A stretch of DNA of 64,000 nucleotides from Prevotella sp. Its GTDB lineage: Bacteria > Bacteroidota > Bacteroidia > Bacteroidales > Bacteroidaceae. Where the stretch lies: assembly GCA_017460515.1 (NCBI GenBank), contig JAFUAY010000012.1:186001-250000 (forward strand), in the 5' to 3' direction. The stretch's first letter is position 1, and each line of letters begins with the position of its first letter. This document shows positions 8,861 through 18,180 of the stretch, piece by piece. Made by a program: the position numbers and the translations under genes. The notes under the pieces were generated by a model. That model saw only the letters and a program-made list of their open reading frames with translations, searched no databases and was not told where the DNA came from.

Positions 8861-10351
8861 TCAGCGTGAAGAATGGAAGCCTTCCAGGTTCTCATACTTG
8901 CGCTTCATCATCAACTGATAGAACAGCTTTAGCCATAAAGAATGGGTGACGGTAAAGAGAAGTCCTATCAAAGCGAGGATGACGTAAGCTTGTGTCTCAT
9001 CGGTAATCAGCAGTAATACTGACACCAATACGATGGGCAGAAACATGGCTACCATTTCCAGAAGCAGTTGCAGTCCGTTTTCCATATTTCCCTTACCCGT
9101 AATCTTCTGATTCAGGGGGAGTGTCTGCTTATTGAAGATGGCGAGCATGAAGAGCAGGAAATAGAGAAGTCCACTGGACAAAAGGGCGTAGGCCAGCATC
9201 ATCATCCAGGAGAACTTACCACTGATGGTGGCAGGCAACATAATGAGGAAAGGCACCAACAGAATGGCACAATGGAAATAATACTTTGCTTTCAGCAGTT
9301 GAAGAGTATTCTCGCGATGCACCATCAACAGGTCGATATAGTTGCCTTCAGGCCCCATGACCTTTACCAGTGCCGTCATTCCGTAGATGGAATAACAGTA
9401 ATAACACCAGAAGTTCAGCATCAGCACACCGTCGTACATATCTGTAAATGTGATGAGCAGTGATAATACCACAACCAATACGAGACTCATCAGCACGCGT
9501 GAACGTACTGCTGTGTTACGGAAGATGCTCTTCATTTCGAGTTTCAGATACTCGCCCGTCAGTCCGAAACGGTTTAGGTAGCTGAAGTTCGACACGTGCT
9601 TCATCGCTTTCGGAGTCTTCTCTTCCTTGGAAAGTTCTTCGTAGACGAAAGCATATTGCATCCGACGATTCACCTGGTAGAGCACTGCCAGCACAACCAT
9701 TGACAGCAGCAGCATCCACCACGAGCCGCCTTCGTCAGCTATATAGTCTGTAACATTTTCCAACGGTTTCCAGTATTCACTGAAGAGCAGTGGTGAGAGT
9801 GTCAGCGGATAGACCACAGCTGGCAACAGCCACCAAAGCAGCGAACGGGATATGAGTGTGCGAACCATCAGATACCACTGGCTCTGTATCATGATGAGTA
9901 TCATGCTGATAGCCAACACGCAGAATGCAGTCAGGAACCCTGCGCCACCAGCCAGTGTAATGATGAAGTAAGGCACCATGAGTCCCAGCCACAACCAGTT
10001 CCATCCACTGAAGATGGAAGTGATGAGGAAGGTGTCAATCACCGCCCGACGCGGTATCGGGAGAAGCATGTACGGCTTCATCAGCATCAGCGGCGTCTGC
10101 TGTATCATGAAACGTAATCCGAAATCAATAAGCAGCAGTAGCGGCAGGATAACCAGCAGCAGACTGAACGAGCCCGACTCGTTGGCGATAACTGAAAACA
10201 TGATGCCAAAGACTATCAGGTATATCAGCATGAATAATCCGCCAATGAACATCATCACCTTCGCCACCATACTCTGTTCAAAGGCTGGTGAACGGTAGAA
10301 TGACAGGCGGTCGTTACGCTTGAGTAGTCTGAAGATCCCGAAACTGTTCAT
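8861..10351 (-). CDS. DUF5687 family multi-pass membrane protein
   Basis: A 496-residue polytopic inner-membrane protein with about twelve hydrophobic segments, for example MVAKVMMFIGGLFMLIYLIV near the N-terminus and VILALIGLLFTVTHSLWLKL near the end. It matches the Bacteroidetes DUF5687 family, which is usually annotated as an ABC-transporter permease-like protein. No ATP-binding partner gene is adjacent here. It lies 42 bases after the LolA-like gene on the same strand and probably shares the ftsK transcript. The transported substrate is unknown. Confidence 0.7.
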   Translation of the reverse strand: MNSFGIFRLLKRNDRLSFYRSPAFEQSMVAKVMMFIGGLFMLIYLIVFGIMFSVIANESGSFSLLLVILPLLLLIDFGLRFMIQQTPLMLMKPYMLLPIPRRAVIDTFLITSIFSGWNWLWLGLMVPYFIITLAGGAGFLTAFCVLAISMILIMIQSQWYLMVRTLISRSLLWWLLPAVVYPLTLSPLLFSEYWKPLENVTDYIADEGGSWWMLLLSMVVLAVLYQVNRRMQYAFVYEELSKEEKTPKAMKHVSNFSYLNRFGLTGEYLKLEMKSIFRNTAVRSRVLMSLVLVVVLSLLITFTDMYDGVLMLNFWCYYCYSIYGMTALVKVMGPEGNYIDLLMVHRENTLQLLKAKYYFHCAILLVPFLIMLPATISGKFSWMMMLAYALLSSGLLYFLLFMLAIFNKQTLPLNQKITGKGNMENGLQLLLEMVAMFLPIVLVSVLLLITDETQAYVILALIGLLFTVTHSLWLKLFYQLMMKRKYENLEGFHSSR

Positions 10352-10393
10352 GGAGATTAAGATAGTTTGCTAATGTAACCGTAACAATCCTGA

Positions 10394-10999
10394 TCATCTC
10401 AGGTCGATGACCTCAGCCTTGGGGAAATCCTTCGAGTTGAATCGGAACTCGCTGTCGCTGAGTTTTGCCTGCTTCAGGTTGCTGATGGTGAAAGTAGTCC
10501 AACGCTGCTTCTGAAGCAGTTTTACTACGCTGGGTGTATAGTCTTTCTTATCAATGGTGATAAACATCTCCTGTATCTTGAGACCTGCATCCTTTGCTGT
10601 CAGATGAACCTGATATGCATGATTATCTGAGGTCATAGTCCAATTATATCCCTTCTTATACATATTAATAAAGGTATAGGGATTCAGTGCCTGTTGTTGT
10701 GCCTCTGTAGGTGTGGTCACACTAACCTCTTCATTGTTGGTCAGGTAGGTCCACTGTGTTGTACCGTCGAACCACATCGTAGCCATTGCTGTCGAGGCAT
10801 GAAACATCTTTCCCTTCACGGCAATAGTGCCACTGGCATTGCCATACTGTGCACTCTCCATCGAGAACGAGGCTGTGATACCGTCTTTGGCGCTGACAGC
10901 CGCAGCACATTTGTCAAGTACCGTCTTTGCGTCTTGTGCAAATACAGAAAGTGTGCATCCTGCTATGAAAGCAAGGGTTATCATCATCTTTTTCATCAT
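10394..10999 (-). CDS. LolA-like outer-membrane lipoprotein carrier protein
   Basis: A periplasmic lipoprotein chaperone family member that would carry lipoproteins from the LolCDE complex to the outer membrane. The 201-residue protein has a signal peptide ending CTLSVFAQ and then the LolA-type half-barrel: TVLDKCAAAVSAKDGITASF, the FDGTTQWTYLTNNEEV strand pair and the C-terminal DFPKAEVIDLR ending. The start is either of two adjacent ATGs. It lies about 100 bases downstream of ftsK, an association also seen in other Bacteroidales, and is followed by the DUF5687 gene. Confidence 0.8.
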   Translation of the reverse strand: MMKKMMITLAFIAGCTLSVFAQDAKTVLDKCAAAVSAKDGITASFSMESAQYGNASGTIAVKGKMFHASTAMATMWFDGTTQWTYLTNNEEVSVTTPTEAQQQALNPYTFINMYKKGYNWTMTSDNHAYQVHLTAKDAGLKIQEMFITIDKKDYTPSVVKLLQKQRWTTFTISNLKQAKLSDSEFRFNSKDFPKAEVIDLR

Positions 11000-11098
11000 C
11001 TTCAGTCGTTTATCTGTTTACGTTTGACATTTACCCAACCAGGAGCCGGGTTTCCTATTTGATGAATAATCTTATCAATGGTTTATTCAGGCGGTGAA

Positions 11099-13573
11099 TT
11101 ATCTGCGCAACGTACTGAGCAACTGCTCCAGACTCATCTCGTCCTGGATGAGCACTTCACGCGGCTTTGAACCATGTGCAGCACCCACTACGCCAGCCTT
11201 CTCCATGAGGTCCATCAGTCGACCGGCTCGGTTGTAGCCGATAGAGAACTTGCGCTGTATCAAGCTGGTAGAACCGCTTCCGCTCTGTACGATGAGTCGG
11301 GCTGCATCTTCAAACATCGGATCCAGATGGGTCAGGTCTACATCTGATGCGCCTCCGCCCAGGTCAGCGTCGCCCTCCATCACGGGCTCAGGCAACTCGA
11401 AGGGCGTCAGATAACCCTGCTGTGAAGCGATGAAGTTGTTGATGTCGACCACCTCTGGCGTGTCCACGAAAGCACACTGCACACGGATGGGGTCGTTGCC
11501 CTGCAGATAGAGCATATCACCGCGACCAATGAGCTGTTGTGCTCCCATGCGGTCGAGAATGGTCTTCGAGTCGATACCCTGCGACACCTTGAAGGCGATA
11601 CGTGCAGGGAAGTTGGCCTTGATCGTACCTGTGATAATGTTCGTCGTAGGACGCTGTGTAGCAATGATCATGTGGATACCTACGGCACGAGCTTTCTGGG
11701 CAATACGTGCAATAGGCAACTCTATCTCCTTGCCTGCCGTCATAATCAGGTCACCATACTCATCGATGACAACCACTATGTACGGCATATACTTATGTCC
11801 CTTCTCCGGATTCAGCTTGCGGGCAATAAACTGTCGGTTATAGTCCTTGATATTTCGCTCTCCGGCAGCCATCAGCAGTTCGTAGCGGGCATCCATCTCA
11901 ACACAGAGGCTCTGCAGGGTGCGCACCACCTTCGACGTATCGGTGATGATAGGCGTTTCCATCTCGTCGGGCAGCGAAGCCAGGAAGTGTTTATCAATAT
12001 TCTTATAGACGCTGAACTCAACCATCTTCGGGTCTACGAGCACAATCTTCATTTCAGCGGGATGCTTCTTATATAATAAAGAGGTGAGAATGGCGTTCAG
12101 ACCTACTGACTTACCCTGACCGGTAGCACCGGCTACGAGCAAGTGAGGTGCCTTGGCAAGGTCGAACATAAACACTTCGTTGGTGATGGTCTTACCCATT
12201 GCGCAGGGCAGTTCCATCGTGGTCTCCTGGAATTTCTTCGAGTTCAGCACCGATTCCATCGACACCACATTGGCCTTTGCATTCGGAACCTCAATACCGA
12301 TGGTTCCCTTGCCGGGGATAGGGGCGATAATACGGATGCCGAGTGCTTTCAGCGAGAGTGCAATATCGTCTTCCAGGTTACGGATCTTCGAGATACGAAC
12401 ACCCTGGGCGGGAGTAATCTCGTAAAGTGTGATGGTAGGACCTACGGTAGCCTTAATGCTGCTAATCTCGATGCCGAAGTTGCGGAGCACCTCAACAATG
12501 CGGTTCTTATTGGCAGTCTGCTCTTCCATATCGATATAGGGCTTGCCGTCACTTTCGTAAGTCTTCAGCAGGTCGAGCGTAGGATAATGATAGTTCTCCA
12601 GTTCACGCTTCGGGTCGTAGGGTTCCATATCGCCCAACTGCTCAGCCACAACAGGCTTTGTCTGGTCGGCAGAAGCATCGCCCTCGGCTACCTCTACTTC
12701 CATCTCTACCTCGTCGCTGTCCTTTTTGGGCTTCTTCTCAGGAATTTCATCGGCAACATCCTCATCTTCCTGTTCAGTCAACGGAGAGATGATCGGTTCT
12801 GCAGGCTCATGGTCAAACTCCACCGTCTCAGTCACTGGATCGTCAAAAGTATCTGGGTCTTCCTGAATCTGGTTCACATAACTGTCTGCAGGCTCGATGG
12901 TCTCAGTAGAAGTATCTACAACCTTGAACTTAATCTTATTGAGGAAGCCCATGGGGTTGATGATTCTGCGGATAAAGTAGACGGTCTCCGTGCTGATATA
13001 GATAAGGAAGGCCAGTGCCACCAGCAGCAGGATTGCCACCAGACCTGGCGAGCCAATATAGCCCTCAACGCTCTGACAGATGGCGAGTCCGTGATCTCCA
13101 CCCGGACAGAAATGGCTGTCGCCAAAGAATGGGAACAGGAACTTTGCCATCATCACCGACAACCAAATCATGAGCAGGGCCATACTGAAGAACCACTTCC
13201 ACAAGTTGACACGATAGGCTCGCATCAGGTAAAGTGAGACAATGAAGATAAAGCCCGGTATCATGAACGAAGCCAGTCCGAAACAGCGCTTCACGAAGAA
13301 ATAGGCAGTATAGGCACCCAGCGAACCACAGTAGTTGCTGAACTGACGGTTCTCATTGCTCAACTCACCTTCACGGATATTCTCAATCATACTCTGGTCT
13401 GCCTGTCCTGTAGTAAAGAACGAGATAAACGAGAGCACAAAATAGAAGGCCAGTGCAAAGAGCATCAGGCCGAGGAAAAAATTCAGTTTTTCGTTGTGGA
13501 ATATATTGACGAGACCTATTGATTCGGCGAACGACGGACCCTTATCCAAGGCCTTAAGTTTCTTTTTTGCCAT
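11099..13573 (-). CDS. ftsK: DNA translocase FtsK/SpoIIIE
   Basis: A septal DNA pump that clears and aligns chromosome termini during division and activates XerCD. Of 824 residues, the N-terminal 200 contain four membrane segments. An acidic linker (about 225-320) follows, then the alpha/beta RecA-like motor with Walker A GATGQGKSVGLNA near residue 484 and Walker B IVVVIDEYGDLI. The C-terminal winged-helix gamma domain (SLIQRKFSIGYNRAGRLMDL) reads the KOPS polarity sequence. The length is typical for Bacteroidales. A -7 box lies 56 bases upstream of the ATG. Confidence 0.96.
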   Translation of the reverse strand: MAKKKLKALDKGPSFAESIGLVNIFHNEKLNFFLGLMLFALAFYFVLSFISFFTTGQADQSMIENIREGELSNENRQFSNYCGSLGAYTAYFFVKRCFGLASFMIPGFIFIVSLYLMRAYRVNLWKWFFSMALLMIWLSVMMAKFLFPFFGDSHFCPGGDHGLAICQSVEGYIGSPGLVAILLLVALAFLIYISTETVYFIRRIINPMGFLNKIKFKVVDTSTETIEPADSYVNQIQEDPDTFDDPVTETVEFDHEPAEPIISPLTEQEDEDVADEIPEKKPKKDSDEVEMEVEVAEGDASADQTKPVVAEQLGDMEPYDPKRELENYHYPTLDLLKTYESDGKPYIDMEEQTANKNRIVEVLRNFGIEISSIKATVGPTITLYEITPAQGVRISKIRNLEDDIALSLKALGIRIIAPIPGKGTIGIEVPNAKANVVSMESVLNSKKFQETTMELPCAMGKTITNEVFMFDLAKAPHLLVAGATGQGKSVGLNAILTSLLYKKHPAEMKIVLVDPKMVEFSVYKNIDKHFLASLPDEMETPIITDTSKVVRTLQSLCVEMDARYELLMAAGERNIKDYNRQFIARKLNPEKGHKYMPYIVVVIDEYGDLIMTAGKEIELPIARIAQKARAVGIHMIIATQRPTTNIITGTIKANFPARIAFKVSQGIDSKTILDRMGAQQLIGRGDMLYLQGNDPIRVQCAFVDTPEVVDINNFIASQQGYLTPFELPEPVMEGDADLGGGASDVDLTHLDPMFEDAARLIVQSGSGSTSLIQRKFSIGYNRAGRLMDLMEKAGVVGAAHGSKPREVLIQDEMSLEQLLSTLRR

Positions 13574-13628
13574 GACGGAATACCTATTTAGAAGTGGTTT
13601 TGTTATCGTTGTTTTTATAATTCAGTTG

Positions 13629-13636
13629 CAAAAGTA
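13629..13636 (-). promoter_or_regulatory. -7 box upstream of ftsK
   Basis: TACTTTTG on the minus strand, 55 bases before the ftsK ATG. No convincing -33 element was found at the expected distance. Confidence 0.5.
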
Positions 13637-13679
13637 ACAAATATTTTTCATAATGCCTTCGTTTTTCGGATTTTTTAGG

Positions 13680-13687
13680 TAATTTTG
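13680..13687 (+). promoter_or_regulatory. -7 box upstream of the exonuclease-rlmI-tilS operon
   Basis: TAATTTTG on the plus strand, 59 bases before the ATG at 13747 and divergent from the ftsK box. The -33 region is a weak match only. Confidence 0.5.
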
Positions 13688-13746
13688 CAGTCGAAAAGCC
13701 AAAAAGGATTCTTTTCACCGAAAGAAAACGTATTCAAAAGCCGATA

Positions 13747-14382
13747 ATGACCAAAACGCTATATAACAAAATTGACAAAAAAATCATTGCCAACCTTCCC
13801 GTAGCGGCCTTTGAAGGGCGCATCGTGGTAGTCCTCTCGAATGCCGAAGCTGAACGGGCCGTCGACTACCTGTTGTCACAGCCACTGCTGGGCGTAGATA
13901 CCGAGACGCGTCCCTCCTTCCGGCGCGGATGGCAATATACGGTATCCCTGCTGCAAGTATCGGCCGAGGATATCTGCTTCCTATTCCGACTGAACCATAC
14001 AGGACTCTCGTCTGCCATCAAACGACTGCTGGAGGATCAGACAACACCGAAGATCGGACTGTCGTGGCATGATGACCTGAATGGGCTGCGAAAGCTGGGA
14101 GGCTTTAAAACGGGTAATTTCATCGACCTCCAGAACTGCGTCAAGGAGATTGGCATCGAGGACATGAGCCTACAGAAGCTCTACGCCAACATGTTCGGCC
14201 AGAAAATCAGCAAGCGGCAGCAGTTGAGCAACTGGGAGCGCGACATCCTCGACGAAAAACAGAAGCTCTATGCCGCTACCGATGCCTGGGCATGTCTGCA
14301 ACTATATAAAGAGTTGAAGCGACTGGAGGCGACGAAAGACTATGAGTTGATTATTCAAGAAGAACCAACAATAGAAGAATGA
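13747..14382 (+). CDS. 3'-5' exonuclease domain protein (RNase D-like, DEDD family)
   Basis: A 211-residue protein formed almost entirely of the DnaQ-like 3'-5' exonuclease fold. ExoI is LLGVDTETRPSFRRGW (catalytic D and E), ExoII is around KIGLSWHDDLNGLRKLGG, and ExoIII is YAATDAWACLQLYKEL with the conserved Y and D. The HRDC domains of true RNase D are absent, so the substrate (RNA or DNA) is uncertain. It overlaps the following methyltransferase gene by four bases (ATGA), first in a three-gene operon. Confidence 0.85.
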   Translation: MTKTLYNKIDKKIIANLPVAAFEGRIVVVLSNAEAERAVDYLLSQPLLGVDTETRPSFRRGWQYTVSLLQVSAEDICFLFRLNHTGLSSAIKRLLEDQTTPKIGLSWHDDLNGLRKLGGFKTGNFIDLQNCVKEIGIEDMSLQKLYANMFGQKISKRQQLSNWERDILDEKQKLYAATDAWACLQLYKELKRLEATKDYELIIQEEPTIEE

Positions 14383-15548
14383 AACAGATATACTTAAAGC
14401 GCGGCAAGGAAGACAGTATGCTGCGCTTCCATCCCTGGATATTCTCAGGCGCCATCCATCATGCCGACGAAGGTATTGGTGACGGCGATACAGTACGTGT
14501 GGTCAGTGCCGAGGGGAAGTTCTTGGCTGTAGGTCATTTCCAACTGGGCTCTATCGCCGTTCGTGTACTGACGTTCAAGGATGTGTCCATCGACGAGGCC
14601 TTCTGGTTCTCGCGCCTTGCCTCTGCCTACCAGCTGCGACAGGCACTGGGGCTCCATCGGCCACCTGAAAACGATACTTTCCGACTGGTTCACGGCGAGG
14701 GCGATATGCTGCCAGGGCTTATCATCGATGTCTACGGAAAGACGGCGGTGATGCAAGCCCACAGCGTTGGCATGCATCTGGCCCGCAAGGTGATTGCCGA
14801 ACAACTGAAAGCGGTGATGCAAGAACAGCTGGAGAGCGTCTACTACAAGAGTGAGACCACCCTACCCTTCATGGAACCTGAAAACGGATTCCTGCTGGGC
14901 GGCAGCAAGGACAATATCGGTATTGAGAACGGATTGAAGTTCCGCGTCGACTGGCTCCGCGGACAGAAGACAGGATTCTTTGTCGACCAGCGCGAGAACC
15001 GTTCACTGCTGGAGCAGTTCGCACATGGTCGCAACGTGCTCAACATGTTCTGCTATACCGGTGGATTCTCGGTTTACGCTATGCGCGGCGGTGCCAAACT
15101 GGTACATTCCGTCGACAGCTCTGCCAAAGCCATCGAACTGACACGCGACAATGTGGCACTCAACTTCCCCGACGACAAACGACATGAGGCATTCTGCGAA
15201 GATGCATTCAAATACCTGGAGAGAGACGGCGAGAGCTACGACCTCATCATCCTTGACCCGCCCGCCTTTGCCAAGCATCGCGGAGCACTGCATAATGCGC
15301 TGAAAGGCTATACCCGACTGAACCAGAAGGCTTTCGAGCGCATTCCCGCAGGCGGTATCCTCTTTACTTTCTCCTGTTCTCAGGTGGTCACGAAGGACAA
15401 CTTCCGCAACGCAGTGTTCACTGCCGCTGCCCTTGCCAAGCGAAAGGTGCGCATCCTCCACCAGCTGCACCAGCCTGCCGACCACCCCATCAACATCTAC
15501 CACCCCGAAGGCGAGTACCTGAAAGGATTGGTGCTCTACGTGGAATGA
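14379..15548 (+). CDS. rlmI: Class I SAM-dependent rRNA methyltransferase, RlmI/RlmO type
   Basis: By family it methylates C5 of a cytosine in 23S rRNA (position 1962 in E. coli). The 389-residue protein has an N-terminal PUA domain (RFHPWIFSGAIHHADEGIGD), an RlmI-like middle domain and a C-terminal Rossmann methyltransferase domain. There NVLNMFCYTGGFSVYAMRGG binds SAM, YDLIILDPPAFAKHR is the motif IV region, and ILFTFSCSQVV carries the catalytic cysteine. Both ends overlap neighbours by four bases (ATGA), so translation is coupled. Specificity is assigned from the family. Confidence 0.88.
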   Translation: MKQIYLKRGKEDSMLRFHPWIFSGAIHHADEGIGDGDTVRVVSAEGKFLAVGHFQLGSIAVRVLTFKDVSIDEAFWFSRLASAYQLRQALGLHRPPENDTFRLVHGEGDMLPGLIIDVYGKTAVMQAHSVGMHLARKVIAEQLKAVMQEQLESVYYKSETTLPFMEPENGFLLGGSKDNIGIENGLKFRVDWLRGQKTGFFVDQRENRSLLEQFAHGRNVLNMFCYTGGFSVYAMRGGAKLVHSVDSSAKAIELTRDNVALNFPDDKRHEAFCEDAFKYLERDGESYDLIILDPPAFAKHRGALHNALKGYTRLNQKAFERIPAGGILFTFSCSQVVTKDNFRNAVFTAAALAKRKVRILHQLHQPADHPINIYHPEGEYLKGLVLYVE

Positions 15549-16957
15549 TGCTTCAAAAAATCCAGAGTTATATTGACCAAAACCAGCTGTTGAACAAGAA
15601 CGAGCTGGTGCTGGTGGCTGTCAGCGGTGGTGCCGACAGCGTGGCGCTGCTGTTGATGCTTCAGCAGTTGGGCTATCGCATCGAGGCTGCCCACTGCAAC
15701 TTCAACCTGCGGGGCGAAGAGAGTCAGCGCGACGAACAATTCGTCGTTGACCTCTGCGAGAGAAAGGGCATCCCCCTTCATCGTGCCCACTTCGACACCC
15801 GAACCTTTGCCGAGCTCCACAAGATGAGTATTGAGATGGCTGCACGAACGTTGCGCTACCACTACTTCGACCAACTGGCTGCCGACCTCCAGGCTACTAC
15901 CATCTGCGTGGCCCATCACCGCGATGACAATGTAGAAACACTACTGCTGAACCTACTGCGCGGAACAGGCATCCACGGACTCACCGGCATGAAGCCCCTC
16001 CGATGGTCAGAACAAGGCTGCTGCAACCATGAACATCCGTCAGAACAAGGCTGCCGCATTGTTCGTCCATTGCTCTGCGTGTCACGCAGAGACATCGAAC
16101 AATGGCTGCAGCAACAACAGCAGTCCTACGTTACCGACAGCACAAACCTAGAAACCGACGCTATCCGTAATAAACTAAGACTCAGCGTTATACCTCTTCT
16201 CCAATCAATCAACCCTTCAGTAGTCCAAAACCTACAATCCACCATTGACTTAATGGTTGAAGCAGAGAAGGTCTATGATGCTTATGCACAACAGACACTC
16301 AACAGCCTGACAAACGCAACGGCACCTTCAGAGCCCCGCTCGGGCATTACAGAAAAGCCCGAATCAATCGTTATCAGCGCCCTGAAGACGACACCCTCGC
16401 CACTGGTAATTCTTTACGAATGGTTAAGAAAATATGATTTCACCGCTACCGTTGTCCGCGACATCTGCAACCATCTGGATGCCCCAACAGGCCGCCTTTG
16501 GCAGTCGCCTACTCATGAGCTCTGCATAGACCGCAACCAACTACTCGTCTACCCTCTTGAGGAGCCGTTCGAACCGATGAAAATACCCGAAACAGGCGTT
16601 TACACCAGCCGTCAACTGAGGGTCAGCGCCTCAGTGAGCAACGAGGTTATGATTAGTCGGGAGCCTTTCATGGTTACCCTCGATGCTGAAAAAGTGCCGT
16701 TCCCCCTTACGGTGCGCCGCATTGCTGAAGGCGACCGCTTCACGCCCTACGGCATGAAGGGCAGCCGTCTTGTCAGCGATTTCCTCACCGACAAGAAAGT
16801 TCCGCTCATTGAAAAAAGAAGACAACTGGTAGTCACCGATGGAACGGGAAAAATCATTTGGCTCGTAGGTCATCGCACCACCCAACCCGTCAGCATCACC
16901 ACCGAAACGAAAAAAACACTCAGAATCACAATGGACACTTATCCATCCACTCCTTGA
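15545..16957 (+). CDS. tilS: tRNA(Ile)-lysidine synthetase
   Basis: An essential enzyme that converts cytidine 34 of tRNA-Ile(CAU) to lysidine, changing both codon and amino-acid identity. Of 470 residues, the N-terminal PP-loop ATPase carries VLVAVSGGADSVALLLML near residue 25 and the CVAHHRDDNVETLLLNLLRG segment. The C-terminal domain includes VRRIAEGDRFTPYGMKGSRL. A direct duplication of 15 bases with a 33-base period (16007 and 16040) inserts SEQGCCNHEHP before the second SEQGC copy in the catalytic domain. The gene ends 32 bases inside the convergent TPR gene. Confidence 0.95.
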   Translation: MMLQKIQSYIDQNQLLNKNELVLVAVSGGADSVALLLMLQQLGYRIEAAHCNFNLRGEESQRDEQFVVDLCERKGIPLHRAHFDTRTFAELHKMSIEMAARTLRYHYFDQLAADLQATTICVAHHRDDNVETLLLNLLRGTGIHGLTGMKPLRWSEQGCCNHEHPSEQGCRIVRPLLCVSRRDIEQWLQQQQQSYVTDSTNLETDAIRNKLRLSVIPLLQSINPSVVQNLQSTIDLMVEAEKVYDAYAQQTLNSLTNATAPSEPRSGITEKPESIVISALKTTPSPLVILYEWLRKYDFTATVVRDICNHLDAPTGRLWQSPTHELCIDRNQLLVYPLEEPFEPMKIPETGVYTSRQLRVSASVSNEVMISREPFMVTLDAEKVPFPLTVRRIAEGDRFTPYGMKGSRLVSDFLTDKKVPLIEKRRQLVVTDGTGKIIWLVGHRTTQPVSITTETKKTLRITMDTYPSTP

Positions 16958-17606
16958 GTGCTGCACGGGGGATGCCGCGTCGGAAGGCTCGTTTCATCTC
17001 GTCGCGGGCCTCATCGTACCGCTTCTGGCTGATGAGCACCTCTAACTTCGACGCAACGAAATCGGCATTACGAGGTTCCCGACGGATAGCCTCATCCCAG
17101 TCGAAGAGTGCGGGTTCCACCTGACCAATCTCTGCCTCAAAGCCTGCACGGAGCACATAGGCCAACGTTGAATCAGGAAAGAGTTGCACAATATGATTCA
17201 TTTCATCGAGTGCTTCCGCCTTCCGTCCCATCCGCTTTTTCACCATTGCCAGTCCTACCGATGCCTCAAAATGCTTGGGCATCACCGAGAGGAACTGCTC
17301 ATAGTCATACTTCGCCAAGTCATAATGGCGCAGGTGGTTATTCACGTAAGCCCTGTAATAGAGCGCAGCCAGGTTCTTCGCATCCTTCTCCAGCACCCTA
17401 CTGTACTCCTCGGCAGCATACTCCCACTGCCCCAGCTCGATATTGACAGCCGCCTTACGCAAGCGGAGGTCCGACGACGACGGGTACTGCTTGATAAGCT
17501 CGTTCAGCGTGCGCAGCGAGTCGCGCCACTCCTGCGGCGTCTGTGCGGTAGCACCAACCGTCATCAACAGGGCGACGAAAGCAGCCGTATAACGTTTCAA
17601 AATCAT
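16926..17606 (-). CDS. Periplasmic tetratricopeptide-repeat protein
   Basis: The protein has about 226 residues, with a signal peptide (MILKRYTAAFVALLMTVGAT, cleaved after AQ) and about five TPR motifs from residue 30 to the end, for example WEYAAEEYSRVLEKDAKNLA and PALFDWDEAIRREPRNADFV. It probably acts as a periplasmic protein-interaction scaffold; no partner is evident. The ATG at 17606 is preferred over the TTG at 17618 because a -7 box at 17629-17636 would place the transcript start only a few bases from 17618. The 3' end overlaps tilS tail to tail by 32 bases. Confidence 0.75.
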   Translation of the reverse strand: MILKRYTAAFVALLMTVGATAQTPQEWRDSLRTLNELIKQYPSSSDLRLRKAAVNIELGQWEYAAEEYSRVLEKDAKNLAALYYRAYVNNHLRHYDLAKYDYEQFLSVMPKHFEASVGLAMVKKRMGRKAEALDEMNHIVQLFPDSTLAYVLRAGFEAEIGQVEPALFDWDEAIRREPRNADFVASKLEVLISQKRYDEARDEMKRAFRRGIPRAALKEWMDKCPL

Positions 17607-17628
17607 AAGCGTCAACAATAAAACGCTG

Positions 17629-17636
17629 CAAAATTA
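17629..17636 (-). promoter_or_regulatory. -7 box upstream of the TPR gene
   Basis: TAATTTTG on the minus strand, 22 bases before the chosen ATG at 17606. No good -33 element. Confidence 0.4.
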
Positions 17637-17744
17637 CGCCTTTCAAGTCAACAAAAAGAATCCACGAGAGAGAAAAATCGTTAAATCAAGTTAAACATTT
17701 GATAATATTAGAAAAGAACACCCGCGAGATTGCAGGAAAATGAG

Positions 17745-17752
17745 TACCTTTG
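17745..17752 (+). promoter_or_regulatory. -7 box of the rplU-rpmA operon
   Basis: TACCTTTG, a perfect match to TAnnTTTG, 92 bases before the rplU ATG. There is no TTTG at 19-20 bases upstream. Initiation about seven bases downstream would give a leader of roughly 85 nt that contains the inverted repeats at 17767-17814. Confidence 0.6.
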
Positions 17753-17766
17753 CACCCCGAAATGAG

Positions 17767-17814
17767 TCCGCAGAGGCAGGGTGAAGTGTGTACGAACGTG
17801 CACCGCCTCACGGA
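17767..17814 (+). promoter_or_regulatory. Structured 5' leader of rplU, candidate autoregulatory RNA
   Basis: TCCG (17767) pairs with CGGA (17811) and GAGGC (17773) with GCCTC (17805), giving a nine-pair stem with small internal loops. Inside, GTG and CAC close a short apical hairpin. Ribosomal protein genes often carry such leaders bound by their own product. No named Rfam family is claimed. Confidence 0.45.
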
Positions 17815-17844
17815 AAAACCCCTAAAATACAAACAAAACAAACA

Positions 17845-18162
17845 ATGTACGCAATTGTAGAAATTCAGGGTCAGCAGTTCAAGGCTGAGGAGGGCAAGAA
17901 GCTCTTCGTGCACCACATCAAGGACGTGGAGGCAGGCAAGACTGTTGAATTTGACAAAGTGCTGCTCGTAGATGCCGACGGCGCTGTCAAGGTTGGCGCA
18001 CCCACCGTAGCTGGTGCAAAAGTAGTAGTAGAAGTAGTGAACCCGCTGGTGAAGGGTGAGAAGGTCATCGTCTTCAAGATGAAGCGCCGCAAGGACTCTC
18101 GTAAGCGCAACGGTCATCGTGAGCAGTTCACTCAGGTAGAAGTTAAACAGGTAATCGCTTAA
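17845..18162 (+). CDS. rplU: 50S ribosomal protein L21
   Basis: A large-subunit protein that binds 23S rRNA domain I and contacts L20. It has 105 residues, starting [20 protein letters not shown] and ending with the conserved [20 protein letters not shown] motif. The upstream in-frame ATG at 17788 is rejected because it would add 19 unconserved residues encoded by the structured leader. rpmA follows after 18 bases, the usual L21-L27 pair. Confidence 0.97.
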   Translation: MYAIVEIQGQQFKAEEGKKLFVHHIKDVEAGKTVEFDKVLLVDADGAVKVGAPTVAGAKVVVEVVNPLVKGEKVIVFKMKRRKDSRKRNGHREQFTQVEVKQVIA

Positions 18163-18180
18163 TCGTAGGAGGAACAAGAA

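Noticed and set aside
12143..13237. Open frame of 364 codons on the plus strand inside ftsK
   Set aside because: It lies entirely within the conserved ftsK frame on the other strand and encodes a low-quality Cys/His/Leu-rich product; a shadow frame.
17788..17844. N-terminal extension of L21
   Set aside because: It is encoded by the structured leader, and L21 proteins start at MYAIVE.
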